A program made the position numbers and the translations under genes. DNA of 64,000 nucleotides, from the NCBI RefSeq assembly GCF_900119365.1, contig NZ_FPJO01000001.1:124001-188000 (forward strand). The letters run 5' to 3'. This stretch comes from Streptomyces atratus (GTDB lineage: Bacteria > Actinomycetota > Actinomycetes > Streptomycetales > Streptomycetaceae). The notes under the pieces are model-generated. The model was not told where the DNA came from. It worked only from the letters and a program-made list of their open reading frames with translations, and did not search any database. Below, piece after piece: positions 1 through 10,266 of this stretch (the stretch's first letter is position 1; each line of letters begins with the position of its first letter).

Positions 1-199
1 GACCAGATCGCCCCAGCCGCCGTCCTCGCCCACGAGCACGATCCTGGCGCCCCGCTGCCCGATGTAGGCGAGCTGTCCCTCCGCGCCGCCGTGCGCCTTG
101 GAGAAGGCGCCGATCTCCTTGGCGAGCTTCGCCGCCCTGCGCTCCGCGCGGGCCGCCCGCTTGCCGCTCTCCACCTGGGTCTCTGCCGTCTCAGCCATG
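1..199 (-). CDS. Conserved hypothetical protein, N-terminal fragment
   Basis: Only the first 66 codons lie in the window; the gene continues past base 1. The protein begins MAETAETQVESGKRAARAER, a short polar stretch rich in Lys, Arg and Ala, followed by a beta-alpha region ending in IVLVGEDGGWGDLV. ATG is at 199-197; no convincing ribosome-binding site is visible. It sits downstream of cyoE on the same strand, separated by about 100 bp. I do not recognise a family and infer only that it is cytosolic, because no signal peptide or membrane segment appears in the visible part. Confidence 0.6.
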
Positions 200-295
200 C
201 TCAGGATGCTACCGACGGGTAGCTCGACGCGCGACGGGCGGGGTACGTGGCCTGGGCCACGTACCCCGCCCGTCGGCAGGGATCGAGGAGCGGGA

Positions 296-1243
296 CTACC
301 TCAGGAAGGGGTCGACCGCCACGGCGACGAAGAGCAGCGAGACATAGGTGATGGACCAGTGGAACAGCCGCATCTCCTTGAGCTTCGCGCCGGTCACGCC
401 GGCCTTGGCCCGGTTCTGCAGGCCGTGCGCCTCCCAGAGCCAGAACCCGCCGGTCGCCAGCGCCACCGCCGTGTAGAACCAGCCGGTGTAACCCAGCGGG
501 GTCAGCAGCAGCGACACGGCCACCATCACCCAGCTGTAGATGACGATCTGGCGGGCCACCACCTGGTTGGACGCGATGACCGGAAGCATCGGGACGCCGA
601 CCCGGGCGTAGTCCTCCTTCACCTTCATGGAGAGCGGCCAGTAGTGCGGCGGCGTCCAGAAGAAGATGACGGCGAAGAGGATCACCGCGGCCCAGGACAT
701 CGAGTTCGTCACGGCCGACCAGCCGATGAGGACCGGCATGCAGCCCGCGATGCCGCCCCAGACGATGTTCTGCGAGGTGCGGCGCTTGAGCAGCATCGTG
801 TACACGACGACGTAGAACAGCAGCGCGCCGAGCGACAGCGCCGCCGAGAGCCAGTTCACCAGCAGGCCGAACCAGACCGTCGAGATCACCGCGAGGGCGA
901 AGCCGAAGGCCAGGCACTCACGCGGGCTCACCATGCCGGTGACCAGCGGGCGCTGCGACGTACGGTCCATCAGGGCGTCGATGTCGCGGTCGATGTACAT
1001 GTTCAGCGCGTTGGCACCGCCGGCGGAGAGATATCCGCCGATGGTGGTGGTGACCACGAGCCACAGGTCGGGTACACCCTGCGCGGCGAGGAACATCACC
1101 GGAACAGTGGTGATCAGCAACAGCTCGATGATCCGCGGCTTGGTCAGCGCCACGAAAGCCTTGACACGGGCCCCGAACGGGCGATGGCCCCCTGGGCTGG
1201 GAGTCAAGGCGACCCCTGCGGGTCGGGACTCGACGGCCGTCAC
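296..1243 (-). CDS. cyoE: Protoheme IX farnesyltransferase (heme O synthase)
   Basis: This membrane prenyltransferase transfers a farnesyl group to protoheme IX, giving heme O for terminal oxidases. The 315-residue protein has the UbiA-family signature [12 protein letters not shown], the conserved [12 protein letters not shown] loop and about nine hydrophobic segments. I chose the GTG at 1243 because an AGGGG motif sits five bases upstream; an in-frame GTG two codons earlier is possible. The ORF stays open well upstream, but that part is low-complexity and lies in the divergent promoter region. It diverges from tkt, the usual Streptomyces arrangement. Confidence 0.93.
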   Translation of the reverse strand: MTAVESRPAGVALTPSPGGHRPFGARVKAFVALTKPRIIELLLITTVPVMFLAAQGVPDLWLVVTTTIGGYLSAGGANALNMYIDRDIDALMDRTSQRPLVTGMVSPRECLAFGFALAVISTVWFGLLVNWLSAALSLGALLFYVVVYTMLLKRRTSQNIVWGGIAGCMPVLIGWSAVTNSMSWAAVILFAVIFFWTPPHYWPLSMKVKEDYARVGVPMLPVIASNQVVARQIVIYSWVMVAVSLLLTPLGYTGWFYTAVALATGGFWLWEAHGLQNRAKAGVTGAKLKEMRLFHWSITYVSLLFVAVAVDPFLR

Positions 1244-1646
1244 GCACACCCCTGACAGAGAAATCCCAGCAAGCTCCGGGCGTGAAGGCCCGGTAAAGAC
1301 TTGCGCGAACCAGACCACTGTAGACGTTGGGGACAGGCCGACCTTCGCGGGGGTGGGTCGTGTTGGAGCGGCGCGGAAGCGGGGCCCATGAGCAGGGGGG
1401 GTCCCGCCCGGCGGAGCGGAACAGAAGGAGCGGGGCACGCTCACCGGAGGGCCCATAAGTAAGGAGAAGCGCTCATCGGAGTGGCGCAGAAGTGAGCCGT
1501 CGCGCTCATACGGGAGGCGAACTCCGCAGGCCGCCTGCACCCTGGAAAGCAGCGGAAAATGCTTGTTCCGACGGGGGTAGGCTCGACAACGCCCGGTGCG
1601 GTCACAGTCACCGGTTTACAACAGTGGAGAGGAGCCCTGACTCAGG
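1244..1646. promoter_or_regulatory. Divergent intergenic region between cyoE and tkt
   Basis: About 400 bp without a convincing gene separates the two divergent starts, so promoters for both directions must lie here. On the cyoE side a 6-bp hairpin (ccgggc 76-81 / gcccgg 88-93 in the 1200s) lies about 35 bp upstream of the start. A GAGAGGAG motif near 1627-1634 lies upstream of the tkt GTG. I could not assign clear -35/-10 elements with confidence. Confidence 0.4.
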
Positions 1647-3749
1647 GTGAGCACCAAGCCGACCACCACAGATCTCCAGTGGACCGAATTGGACCAGCGG
1701 GCCGTGGACACTGTCCGTGTCCTTGCAGCGGACGCCGTACAGAAGGTCGGAAACGGCCACCCTGGTACGGCCATGAGCCTCGCTCCCGCCGCGTACACCC
1801 TCTTCCAGAAGGTGATGCGCCACGACCCCGCCGACGCGGACTGGGCCGGGCGCGACCGGTTCGTGCTGTCGGCCGGTCACACCAGCCTGACCCTCTACAT
1901 CCAGCTCTACCTGGCCGGGTACGGCCTGGAGCTCGATGACCTCAAGGCGTTCCGCACCTGGGGCTCGAAGACCCCCGGCCACCCGGAGTACGGCCACACC
2001 ACCGGCGTCGAGACGACCACCGGCCCGCTGGGCCAGGGTGTCGCCAACGCGGTGGGCATGGCGATGGCCGCCCGCTACGAGCGCGGCCTGTTCGACCCGG
2101 AGGCGGCCCCCGGCACCTCCCCCTTCGACCACATGGTCTGGGCCGTCGCCGGTGACGGCTGCCTCCAGGAGGGCATCTCCGCGGAGGCGTCCTCGCTGGC
2201 CGGCCACCAGAAGCTGGGCAACCTGGTCCTGCTGTGGGACGACAACCACATCTCCATCGAGGGCGACACGGAGACCGCGGTCTCCGAGGACACCCTGAAG
2301 CGGTACGAGGCCTATGGCTGGCACGTCCAGCGCGTCGAGCAGCTGCCGAGCGGCGACCTGGACCCGGCGGGTCTGTACCGCGCGCTCCAGGCCGCGAAGG
2401 CCGAGACCGGGCGCCCGTCGTTCATCGCGGCCCGCTCGATCATCGCCTGGCCCGCGCCGCACGCCCAGAACACCGAGGCCTCGCACGGCTCGGCGCTCGG
2501 TGACGAAGAGGTCGCCGCCACGAAGAAGGTCCTCGGCTTCGACCCGGAGAAGGCCTTCGAGGTCGCCGACGAGGTCATCGCCCACACCCGTGAGGCGCTG
2601 GACCGCGGCCGCGAGGCCCGGGGCGAGTGGGAGAAGTCCTTCGCCGCGTGGCGCACCGCCAACCCGGAGCGCGCCGCCGAGTTCGACCGGATCTCCGCCG
2701 GCGAGCTGCCCGCGGGCTGGGAGGACAGGCTTCCGGTCTTCGAGCCGGGCAAGGGTGTCGCCACCCGTGCCGCCTCCGGCAAGGTGCTCCAGGCGCTCGG
2801 CGAGATCATCCCCGAGCTGTGGGGCGGCTCCGCCGACCTCGCGGGCTCGAACAACACCACGATCGACAAGACCTCGTCGTTCCTCCCGGTGGGCAACCCG
2901 CTGCCGGGCGCGGACCCGTACGGCCGCACGATCCACTTCGGCATCCGCGAGCACGCCATGGCCGCGGCCATGAACGGCATCGCGCTGCACGGCAACACCC
3001 GTATCTACGGCGGCACCTTCCTGGTGTTCTCCGACTACATGCGCAACGCCGTGCGTCTGTCCGCGCTGATGCACCTGCCGGTGACGTACGTGTGGACGCA
3101 CGACTCGATCGGTCTCGGCGAGGACGGCCCGACGCACCAGCCGGTGGAGCACCTGGCATCGCTGCGCGCCATCCCGGGCCTGAACATCGTCCGCCCGGCC
3201 GACGCCAACGAGACCTCCATCGCCTGGCGCGAGATCCTGCGCCGCTACACCAAGGTGTTCGGCAAGGGCGCCCCGCACGGTCTGGCGCTGACCCGCCAGG
3301 GCGTTCCGACGTACGAGGCGAACGAGGACGCGGCCAAGGGCGGCTATGTGCTCTTCGAGGCCGAAGGGCCCGACGGGCAGAGCACAGCGCCGCAGGTGCT
3401 GCTGATCGGTACGGGCTCCGAGGTGCACCTCGCGGTCGAGGCGCGCGAGGAGCTGCAGGCGGCCGGCATCCCGACCCGGGTGGTCTCGATGCCGTCGGTC
3501 GAGTGGTTCGAGGAGCAGGACCAGGCGTACAAGGACAGCGTCCTGCCGCCGTCCGTGAAGGCGCGCGTCGCCGTGGAGGCCGGCATCGGTCTGACCTGGT
3601 ACCGCTACGTCGGTGACGCCGGCCGGATCGTCTCGCTGGAGCACTTCGGTGCCTCGGCCGACGCCAAGGTCCTCTTCCGCGAGTTCGGCTTCACCGGCGA
3701 GCACGTCGCCGCCGCCGCGCGGGAATCTCTCGCCGCAGCCACGCGCTGA
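1647..3749 (+). CDS. tkt: Transketolase
   Basis: Thiamine-diphosphate enzyme of the non-oxidative pentose phosphate pathway, moving two-carbon units between ketose donors and aldose acceptors. The 700-residue length is normal for the family. Visible landmarks are the N-terminal [19 protein letters not shown] substrate/TPP region, the TPP pyrophosphate motif starting GDGCLQEG near residue 170, and the pyrimidine-domain stretch around [14 protein letters not shown] near residue 440. The start is a GTG with an upstream GAGAGGAG. It heads a same-strand run tkt-tal-zwf-opcA-pgl, with about 34 bp before tal, consistent with one operon for pentose phosphate metabolism. Confidence 0.96.
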   Translation: MSTKPTTTDLQWTELDQRAVDTVRVLAADAVQKVGNGHPGTAMSLAPAAYTLFQKVMRHDPADADWAGRDRFVLSAGHTSLTLYIQLYLAGYGLELDDLKAFRTWGSKTPGHPEYGHTTGVETTTGPLGQGVANAVGMAMAARYERGLFDPEAAPGTSPFDHMVWAVAGDGCLQEGISAEASSLAGHQKLGNLVLLWDDNHISIEGDTETAVSEDTLKRYEAYGWHVQRVEQLPSGDLDPAGLYRALQAAKAETGRPSFIAARSIIAWPAPHAQNTEASHGSALGDEEVAATKKVLGFDPEKAFEVADEVIAHTREALDRGREARGEWEKSFAAWRTANPERAAEFDRISAGELPAGWEDRLPVFEPGKGVATRAASGKVLQALGEIIPELWGGSADLAGSNNTTIDKTSSFLPVGNPLPGADPYGRTIHFGIREHAMAAAMNGIALHGNTRIYGGTFLVFSDYMRNAVRLSALMHLPVTYVWTHDSIGLGEDGPTHQPVEHLASLRAIPGLNIVRPADANETSIAWREILRRYTKVFGKGAPHGLALTRQGVPTYEANEDAAKGGYVLFEAEGPDGQSTAPQVLLIGTGSEVHLAVEAREELQAAGIPTRVVSMPSVEWFEEQDQAYKDSVLPPSVKARVAVEAGIGLTWYRYVGDAGRIVSLEHFGASADAKVLFREFGFTGEHVAAAARESLAAATR

Positions 3750-3783
3750 CGCCGTTATACGACTAGTAGGAGATGCAATTCTC

Positions 3784-4902
3784 ATGACAGACGCACTCAG
3801 GCGCCTCTCCGACGAGGGCGTGGCGATCTGGCTCGATGACCTGTCGCGCAAGCGGATCACCTCGGGCAACCTCGCCGAGCTGATCGACCAGCAGCACGTC
3901 GTGGGCGTCACCACCAACCCGTCGATCTTCCAGAAGGCGATCTCGCACGGCGACGGATACGAGCAGCAGCTCACCGACCTCGCCACCCGCAAGGTCACCG
4001 TCGACGAGGCCATCCGCATGATCACGACGGCCGACGTACGGGACGCGGCGGACATCCTGCGTCCGGTCTTCGACGCCACGGACGGCCAGGACGGCAGGGT
4101 CTCCATCGAGGTCGACCCGCGTCTGGCCCACCGTACCGATGCCACCGTCGCCGAGGCCAAGCAGCTGGCCTGGCTGGTGGACCGGCCCAACACGCTCATC
4201 AAGATCCCGGCGACGAAGGCCGGTCTCCCGGCGATCACCGAGGTCATCGGCAAGGGCATCAGCGTCAACGTCACGCTGATCTTCTCGCTGGAGCGCTACC
4301 GCGAGGTCATGGACGCCTACCTGGCGGGCCTGGAGAAGGCGAAGGCCGCGGGCCTGGACCTCTCCCTGATCCACTCGGTGGCCTCTTTCTTCGTGTCCCG
4401 CGTGGACACCGAGATCGACAAGCGCCTCGACACCGTCGGCACCGACGAGGCCAAGGCCCTCAAGGGCAAGGCGGCACTCGCCAACGCCCGGCTCGCCTAC
4501 CAGGCGTACGAAGAGGTCTTCGGCTCGGAGCGCTGGGCCGCCCTGGACAAGGCGCAGGCCAACAAGCAGCGTCCGCTGTGGGCCTCGACCGGCGTCAAGG
4601 ACCCCGCGTACAAGGACACCCTGTACGTGGACGACCTGGTCGCCCCCGGCACGGTGAACACCATGCCCGAGGCCACCCTGGACGCCACCGCCGACCACGG
4701 GCAGATCACCGGCAACACGATCGCCGGCACCTACGAGCAGTCCCGCGCCGAGCTCGACGCCGTGGCGAAGCTCGGGATCTCCTACGACGACGTCGTCCAG
4801 CTCCTCGAGGACGAGGGCGTCGAGAAGTTCGAGGCGGCCTGGATCGACCTGCTCAACTCGACCGAGGCGGAGCTCAAGCGCCTCGCCCCTTCGGAGGGCT
4901 GA
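3784..4902 (+). CDS. tal: Transaldolase
   Basis: Transfers a dihydroxyacetone unit between sugar phosphates in the non-oxidative pentose phosphate pathway. The protein has 372 residues, the size of the actinobacterial TalB-like class rather than the short MipB class. The Schiff-base lysine lies in [12 protein letters not shown], and the N-terminal [12 protein letters not shown] motif is typical. The ATG at 3784 has an AGGAGA site 10 bases upstream; the open frame extends further 5' but overlaps tkt without support. Its stop is followed five bases later by the zwf TTG start, and the GGAGGG ribosome-binding site for zwf lies inside the last tal codons, suggesting translational coupling. Confidence 0.95.
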   Translation: MTDALRRLSDEGVAIWLDDLSRKRITSGNLAELIDQQHVVGVTTNPSIFQKAISHGDGYEQQLTDLATRKVTVDEAIRMITTADVRDAADILRPVFDATDGQDGRVSIEVDPRLAHRTDATVAEAKQLAWLVDRPNTLIKIPATKAGLPAITEVIGKGISVNVTLIFSLERYREVMDAYLAGLEKAKAAGLDLSLIHSVASFFVSRVDTEIDKRLDTVGTDEAKALKGKAALANARLAYQAYEEVFGSERWAALDKAQANKQRPLWASTGVKDPAYKDTLYVDDLVAPGTVNTMPEATLDATADHGQITGNTIAGTYEQSRAELDAVAKLGISYDDVVQLLEDEGVEKFEAAWIDLLNSTEAELKRLAPSEG

Positions 4903-4907
4903 CCACC

Positions 4908-6440
4908 TTGTCTGGTGTTCCCGGAGCCAACCCGCTTCGTGACCCCCAGGACCGACGGCTCCCGCGCATCGCGGGGCCGTCGGGGCTGGTGATCTTCGGG
5001 GTCACGGGCGATCTGTCCCGTAAGAAGCTGATGCCCGCGGTCTACGACCTGGCCAATCGCGGCCTGTTGCCGCCGGGGTTCTCCCTCATCGGTTTCGCGC
5101 GCCGCGAGTGGCAGGACGAGGACTTCGCACAGGAGGTCCACGACGCCGTCAAGCAGCACGCCCGTACACCGTTCCGCGAAGAGGTCTGGCAGCAGCTCAT
5201 CCAGGGGATGCGCTTCGTCCAGGGCAACTTCGACGACGACGAGGCCTTCGAGCAGCTGAAGACCACGATCCAGGAGCTGGACAAGGCGCAGGGCACGGGC
5301 GGCAACTTCGCCTTCTACCTGTCCGTGCCGCCGAAGTTCTTCCCCAAGGTCGTCCAGCAGCTCAAGAAGCACGGACTCGCCGACCAGAAGGAGGGCTCCT
5401 GGCGGCGTGCCGTCATCGAGAAGCCCTTCGGCCACGATCTGAAGAGCGCTCAGGAGCTCAACCAGATCGTGCACGACGTGTTCCCGCCCAACGAGGTCTT
5501 CCGGATCGACCACTACCTGGGCAAGGAGACCGTCCAGAACATCCTGGCGCTGCGGTTCGCCAACACGATGTTCGAGCCGATCTGGAACAGGTCGTACGTC
5601 GACCACGTCCAGATCACGATGGCCGAGGACATCGGCATCGGCGGCCGGGCCGGCTACTACGACGGCATCGGCGCCGCCCGTGACGTCATCCAGAACCACC
5701 TGCTCCAACTGCTGGCGCTGACCGCGATGGAGGAGCCCGGCTCCTTCCATCCGAAGGCCCTGGTCGCCGAGAAGCTCAAGGTGCTCACGGCGGTGGAGCT
5801 GCCGGACGACCTGGGCAAGCACACGGTGCGCGCCCAGTACGTGCACGCGTGGCAGGGCGGCGAGGAGGTCCCCGGCTACCTCGAAGAGGACGGCATCGAC
5901 CCCAAGTCGAAGACCGACACCTACGCCGCGATCAAGCTGACGATCAACAACCGCCGCTGGGCGGGCGTTCCGTTCTACCTCCGTACCGGAAAGCGGCTCG
6001 GCCGCCGGGTCACGGAGATCGCGGTCGTCTTCAAGCGGGCCCCGTACCTGCCCTTCGAGTCCGGCGCCACCGAGGAGCTGGGCGGCAATGCCCTGGTCAT
6101 CCGGGTCCAGCCGGACGAGGGCGTGACCGTGCGGTTCGGCTCCAAGGTGCCCGGCACCTCGATGGAGGTCCGGGACGTCACGATGGACTTCGCCTACGGC
6201 GAGTCCTTCACGGAGTCCAGCCCGGAGGCCTACGAGCGGCTCATCCTCGATGTGCTGCTCGGCGACGCCAACCTCTTCCCCCGGCACCAGGAGGTCGAAC
6301 TCTCCTGGAACATCCTCGACCCGATCGAGGAGTACTGGGACAAGCACGGCAAGCCCGCCCAGTACCCGGCGGGCACCTGGGGTCCGGCCGAGGCCGACGA
6401 GATGCTCGCACGAGACGGACGGAGCTGGCGCCGGCCATGA
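4908..6440 (+). CDS. zwf: Glucose-6-phosphate 1-dehydrogenase
   Basis: First, NADPH-producing step of the oxidative pentose phosphate pathway. The 510-residue protein has the Rossmann motif VIFGVTGDLSRKKL near residue 30 and the active-site signature RIDHYLGKETVQN in the middle. Start choice: the frame is open far upstream into tal, but TTG at 4908 has GGAGGG (4893-4898) at good spacing and gives the family N-terminus SGVPGANPLRDPQDRRLPRI. The stop overlaps the opcA ATG in an ATGA. OpcA next door is its known allosteric partner, so stoichiometric production is likely. Confidence 0.94.
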   Translation: MSGVPGANPLRDPQDRRLPRIAGPSGLVIFGVTGDLSRKKLMPAVYDLANRGLLPPGFSLIGFARREWQDEDFAQEVHDAVKQHARTPFREEVWQQLIQGMRFVQGNFDDDEAFEQLKTTIQELDKAQGTGGNFAFYLSVPPKFFPKVVQQLKKHGLADQKEGSWRRAVIEKPFGHDLKSAQELNQIVHDVFPPNEVFRIDHYLGKETVQNILALRFANTMFEPIWNRSYVDHVQITMAEDIGIGGRAGYYDGIGAARDVIQNHLLQLLALTAMEEPGSFHPKALVAEKLKVLTAVELPDDLGKHTVRAQYVHAWQGGEEVPGYLEEDGIDPKSKTDTYAAIKLTINNRRWAGVPFYLRTGKRLGRRVTEIAVVFKRAPYLPFESGATEELGGNALVIRVQPDEGVTVRFGSKVPGTSMEVRDVTMDFAYGESFTESSPEAYERLILDVLLGDANLFPRHQEVELSWNILDPIEEYWDKHGKPAQYPAGTWGPAEADEMLARDGRSWRRP

Positions 6441-7450
6441 AGATCGATCTCACGGAGACCACTTCCAGCAAGATCAACCAGGCGCTGGTCTCGGCCCGCC
6501 GTGCCCTCGGCACCCCGGCCATCGGCATGGTGCTCACCCTGGTCATCGTCACCGACGAGGAGAACGCCTACGACGCGCTCAAGTCGGCCGGTGACGCCTC
6601 GCGCGAGCATCCCTCGCGGATCATCGCGGTGATCAAGCGGGTCAGCCGCTCGCCGCGCAGCCGCCGGGACGCCCGGCTCGACGCCGAGGTGCGGGTCGGT
6701 TCCGACGCGGGCACCGGCGAGACGGTCGTGCTGCGTCTCCACGGCGAGCTGGTCAACCACGCCCAGTCGGTGGTCCTGCCGCTGCTGCTGCCGGACGCCC
6801 CGGTCGTGGTCTGGTGGCCCGAGGACGCCCCCGCCGACCCGGCGAAGGACCCGCTGGGCGCGCTCGCCCAGCGCCGGATCACGGACGCGTACTCGGCGGA
6901 GGACCCGGCCAGGGAGCTGGCGGCGCGCGCCGACTCGTACACCCCGGGCGACACCGATCTGGCCTGGGCCCGCATCACGCCGTGGCGCTCGATGCTGGCC
7001 GCCGCGCTCGACCAGCAGCATGTCGAGCTCGTCTCGGCGACGGTCGAGGGCGAGTCGGAGAACCCGAGCTGCGAGCTGCTGGCCATGTGGCTCGCGGACC
7101 GGCTGGGGGTCCCGGTGGAGCGCACCGTCTCCGCCGGTCCCGGTCTGACGGCCGTGCGGATGGAGACCAAGAACGGCGTCATCGTCCTGGACCGTCCCGA
7201 CGGTTCGCTGGCCACGCTCTCGATGCAGGGCCAGCCGGACCGCGCCGTGGCGCTCAAGCGGCGGGACACCGCCGAGCTGCTCGCCGAGGAGCTGCGCCGC
7301 CTGGACCCGGACAACACCTACGAGGCCACGGTGAAGTTCGGCGTGGCACAGCTCGGCGGACCGGCTGAGCCGAAGCCGGCCGAGCCCGCTGCGGCCACCA
7401 CCCCGGCCGCCGCGAAGAAGACCGCGGCCAAGAAGGCGGCGTCGAAGTGA
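6437..7450 (+). CDS. opcA: Glucose-6-phosphate dehydrogenase assembly protein OpcA
   Basis: OpcA is the actinobacterial and cyanobacterial effector of Zwf. This copy has 337 residues starting MKIDLTETTSSKINQAL, with the conserved block PLLLPDAPVVVWWPEDAP near residue 115 and TPWRSMLAA near residue 180. It overlaps zwf by four bases and pgl by four bases, so the three cytosolic products are probably translated together. The last 25 or so residues form an Ala/Lys/Pro-rich tail ending KKTAAKKAASK, which is outside the folded domain and resembles the lysine-rich tail seen on UvrA in this window. Confidence 0.93.
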   Translation: MKIDLTETTSSKINQALVSARRALGTPAIGMVLTLVIVTDEENAYDALKSAGDASREHPSRIIAVIKRVSRSPRSRRDARLDAEVRVGSDAGTGETVVLRLHGELVNHAQSVVLPLLLPDAPVVVWWPEDAPADPAKDPLGALAQRRITDAYSAEDPARELAARADSYTPGDTDLAWARITPWRSMLAAALDQQHVELVSATVEGESENPSCELLAMWLADRLGVPVERTVSAGPGLTAVRMETKNGVIVLDRPDGSLATLSMQGQPDRAVALKRRDTAELLAEELRRLDPDNTYEATVKFGVAQLGGPAEPKPAEPAAATTPAAAKKTAAKKAASK

Positions 7451-8229
7451 GTGCCCCTCAACTCGTCGTGCACCGCGACAAGGAGCTGATGGCTCAGGCC
7501 GCCGCGGCCCGGCTGATCACGAGGGTCGTGGACGCCCAGGCCGCACGCGGCTACGCCTCGGTGGTGCTCACCGGCGGGCGCAACGGCAACGGCCTGCTGG
7601 CCGCGCTCGCCGGTGCGCCCGCCAGGGAAGCGATCGACTGGTCGCGGCTCGATCTGTGGTGGGGCGACGAGCGGTTCCTGCCGGAGGGCGATCCGGAGCG
7701 CAATGTCACGCAGGCCCGCGAGGCCCTGCTGGACTCGGTGCCACTGGACCCGTCCCGGGTGCACGCGATGCCCGCTTCGGACGGCCCGTTCGGCAACGAC
7801 GCCGACGCGGCGGCGGCCTCGTACGCCGAGGAACTGGCCGCCGCGGCCGGACCCGAGGACCACGGCCCGGTGCCGACGTTCGACGTGCTGATGCTGGGCG
7901 TCGGCCCGGACACGCATGTCGCGTCGCTCTTCCCGGAGCTGCCCGCGGTACGGGAGACCGAGCGCACCGTCGTCGGTGTGCACGGCGCCCCCAAGCCGCC
8001 GCCCACCCGCGTCTCGCTCACGCTGCCCGCGATCCGGGCGGCGCGCGAGGTGTGGCTGCTCGCCGCGGGCGAGGACAAGGCGGAGGCCGCGGAGATCGCG
8101 CTCTCGGGTGCCGGGGAGATCCAGGCCCCGGCGGCCGGTGCGTACGGCCGCAGCCGCACCCTGTGGCTGATGGACGCGGCGGCGGCCTCCCGGCTGCCGC
8201 GCGCGCTGTATCCGCCGGCCTCTCCCTGA
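7447..8229 (+). CDS. pgl: 6-phosphogluconolactonase
   Basis: Hydrolyses 6-phosphogluconolactone made by Zwf. The 260-residue protein belongs to the DevB/NagB-like family: VLTGGRNGNGLLAAL near residue 40, LWWGDERFLP near residue 70 and LGVGPDTHVASLFP near residue 155. In the last motif the usual Gly-His pair reads Thr-His, a tolerated variant. The GTG start overlaps the opcA stop as GTGA, so it is the last gene of the coupled zwf-opcA-pgl set. A strong hairpin follows the stop. Confidence 0.93.
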   Translation: MSAPQLVVHRDKELMAQAAAARLITRVVDAQAARGYASVVLTGGRNGNGLLAALAGAPAREAIDWSRLDLWWGDERFLPEGDPERNVTQAREALLDSVPLDPSRVHAMPASDGPFGNDADAAAASYAEELAAAAGPEDHGPVPTFDVLMLGVGPDTHVASLFPELPAVRETERTVVGVHGAPKPPPTRVSLTLPAIRAAREVWLLAAGEDKAEAAEIALSGAGEIQAPAAGAYGRSRTLWLMDAAAASRLPRALYPPASP

Positions 8230-8251
8230 GGGATCGTCAGTACGGTTGCGC

Positions 8252-8288
8252 ACGGGCCCGGTTCGCTCCTCGGAGCGGCCGGGCCCGT
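8252..8288 (+). terminator. Hairpin terminator after pgl
   Basis: Arms acgggcccgg (8252-8261) and ccgggcccgt (8279-8288) pair perfectly, with a second small stem gctcc/ggagc inside the loop. It lies 22 bp after the pgl stop. No U-tract follows, as is usual in high-GC actinobacteria. Confidence 0.65.
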
Positions 8289-8316
8289 CGCGTGGCAGGC
8301 GTGCGGGACTCGGGCC

Positions 8317-8679
8317 ATGGTGCGTATCGCAACCGTGGTGATGGGTGCGTCGGACGTACGGCGTGCGGCGGAGTTCCGGAAGGCGTCGCTCGGCCATGTG
8401 GAGCGTGAGCCGGCCAAGGACGACTGGGTGGTGGTGCTGGTCCCGGCCGAGGGGCCCGGCGCCGGACTGGCCCTGGGCCGCAGCGGTACGCCGGTGCAGG
8501 AGGTCCCCCGCGTCCATCTCGATCTGTACACCGGGGAACAGGACGCCGAGGTGGACCGGCTGATCGCGCTCGGAGCGGCGCGGGTCGACCGGGATCTGTA
8601 CCCGGACGACCCGGATTTCGTGGTGCCGGCGGATCCCGAGGTCAATCGCTTCTGCGTCATCGACACCACGCACGGCTGA
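8317..8679 (+). CDS. VOC (glyoxalase/bleomycin-resistance fold) family protein
   Basis: Small 120-residue protein with a paired beta-alpha-beta-beta-beta layout: RIATVVMGASDVRRAAEF at the N-terminus and the closing strand NRFCVIDTTHG. These are the hallmarks of VOC domains, which bind a metal or small molecule. The N-terminal metal ligand expected around residue 7 to 9 is not obvious, so catalytic activity is uncertain. It lies between the pgl terminator and the convergent PH-domain gene, only six bases from the latter's stop, and looks monocistronic. Confidence 0.75.
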   Translation: MVRIATVVMGASDVRRAAEFRKASLGHVEREPAKDDWVVVLVPAEGPGAGLALGRSGTPVQEVPRVHLDLYTGEQDAEVDRLIALGAARVDRDLYPDDPDFVVPADPEVNRFCVIDTTHG

Positions 8680-8685
8680 CCGGGG

Positions 8686-10266
8686 TCAGCCGGTGGGCGG
8701 GACGCGCTCCAGGAAGGGCTCCAGCAGGCCGGGCACGGCCTCGGAGGCGAACCGGAGGCCCTCGCTCATGTCCGTGTCGTACGCCGTGTACGCGCCCGCT
8801 CCGGCGGCCGTCGTCGCGGTGACGCTCAGCACCCCGGCCCGCCGCTGGAAGTACGTCTGGCGGACCGTCCAGCCGATGACTCCGGCCCGCTCCAGCGCGG
8901 CGGTCGAGCGCCTGACGCTGCCGGACCTCACCACCAGGTAGTCGCCGCTGATGGCGTGCCCCAGCCCGCGGTACGCGTCCCGGGCCAGGAACACCCCGGC
9001 CGCCGGCCCCACGACGGCGCAACCGAGCGCGATCCAGAGCAGTACGGGTGTCAGCAGCACGCCCAGGAGAGCCAGGACCAGCACCGGGACCGCGACGGCC
9101 CAGAGCGCCCGGCGCAGCCTGCGGCCGCGGGCCGCGAGGGGGTGCCCGGTCAGCGGGGCGCCGGTCGGGGACGTGGTCTCGCGCAGGACATCGGCGGCCA
9201 CCGCGTCGGCGACGGGCCTGGGCGCGGCGGGCAGCAGGGTGTTGTGGTCGCCGTGCTGCTCCTCGTCGTCCTTGGCGAGTCCGGTGGTGATCGCGTCGAC
9301 CCGGGCCGCACCGAACGTCCGGATGCCGAGCGGTTCGACGAGGTCGACCCCGCGCAGCCGGCGCTCCTCGATGGAGACGGAGCGTGAGGTCAGCAGTCCG
9401 CGCCGGATGCGCAGGGTGCCGCCGGGCTCGCGCTCCAGCCGGTAGTTCCACCACATCTCGACCCACAGGCCGAGCGCGCCGACGACACCGGCGAGCACCG
9501 CGGCGAGGGCGAGGATCACGATCATGGTGAGCAGCGAGGTGTCCCGGAAGCGGTCGCCGACCCACTCGATCACCTGCCCCTGCGCCCCGAACCAGTCGCT
9601 GACCTGCATCACCGCGCCGGCCGCCGCACCGCCGAGCGCGGGGGCGACGAAGGAGACCGGTGCGTAGCGGATCCAGCGCGGGTCGAGGGCGGCGAGTTCG
9701 CCCTCGCGGTGGGTGCCCGGGGTGCCGGTGGCCGCGCGTGCCAGCAGTTCGCGGCGGAGCCGTTCGCTCTCGGGCCGGGTGACCGGGTCGAGTTCCAGGG
9801 TGGAGTCGTTGCCGGAGTGCTCGCCGGTGCCGATGCGGACGGTGACCAGGCCGAGCACCCGTTGCAGCGGGTGTGCGGTGACGTCGACGCTGCGGATGCG
9901 TTCGCGGGCCAGTGAGCGCTTCTTGACCAGGAACAGCCCGGTGTGGAGTTCGACCCGGTCGGCGCCGATGCGGTAGCGGGTGCGGCGCCACCGTACGTGG
10001 TCGCCGGCCGCCGCGGAGCCGATCAGCAGGACCGAGCCGGCGAGGACCCAGGCGATCGCGGGCCCGAGGCCGAGCCGCCCGGACAGGCCGAGCGTGGTCG
10101 GCACGGCCGCGCCGGCCGCCACTCCGGCCGTGAGGAGAGCGCTGAGGAGGACCGTGCGCCGGTCCAGCCGCCGCCAGTCGGCGGTGGTGGCCGTGCCGGG
10201 TTCCTGGGCCGGGCTCCGGTCGTCCCCGGCGTCCGGGGAGGGGGAGAGCGCCGCCTCGGAGCTCAT
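8686..10266 (-). CDS. PH domain-containing membrane protein (YdbT-like)
   Basis: A 526-residue protein with two hydrophobic hairpins near residues 38-85, a second pair near 190-260 and a third near 385-425. Each is followed by a beta-rich soluble segment; the first (YRIGADRVELHTGLFLVKKR) and second (RIRRGLLTSRSVSIEERRL) are typical bacterial PH (bPH2, DUF304) modules, and a third follows at the C-terminus (YLVVRSGSVRRSTAAL). Its ATG overlaps the stop of the smaller PH protein upstream, so the pair is a translationally coupled ydbS-ydbT-like unit. The biochemical role is unknown; membrane-surface binding is an inference from the fold. Confidence 0.85.
   Translation of the reverse strand: MSSEAALSPSPDAGDDRSPAQEPGTATTADWRRLDRRTVLLSALLTAGVAAGAAVPTTLGLSGRLGLGPAIAWVLAGSVLLIGSAAAGDHVRWRRTRYRIGADRVELHTGLFLVKKRSLARERIRSVDVTAHPLQRVLGLVTVRIGTGEHSGNDSTLELDPVTRPESERLRRELLARAATGTPGTHREGELAALDPRWIRYAPVSFVAPALGGAAAGAVMQVSDWFGAQGQVIEWVGDRFRDTSLLTMIVILALAAVLAGVVGALGLWVEMWWNYRLEREPGGTLRIRRGLLTSRSVSIEERRLRGVDLVEPLGIRTFGAARVDAITTGLAKDDEEQHGDHNTLLPAAPRPVADAVAADVLRETTSPTGAPLTGHPLAARGRRLRRALWAVAVPVLVLALLGVLLTPVLLWIALGCAVVGPAAGVFLARDAYRGLGHAISGDYLVVRSGSVRRSTAALERAGVIGWTVRQTYFQRRAGVLSVTATTAAGAGAYTAYDTDMSEGLRFASEAVPGLLEPFLERVPPTG

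Noticed and set aside
1244..1540. N-terminal extension of cyoE to 1540
   Set aside because: The extra 99 codons are low-complexity, unlike family proteins, and the GTG at 1243 has a proper ribosome-binding site.
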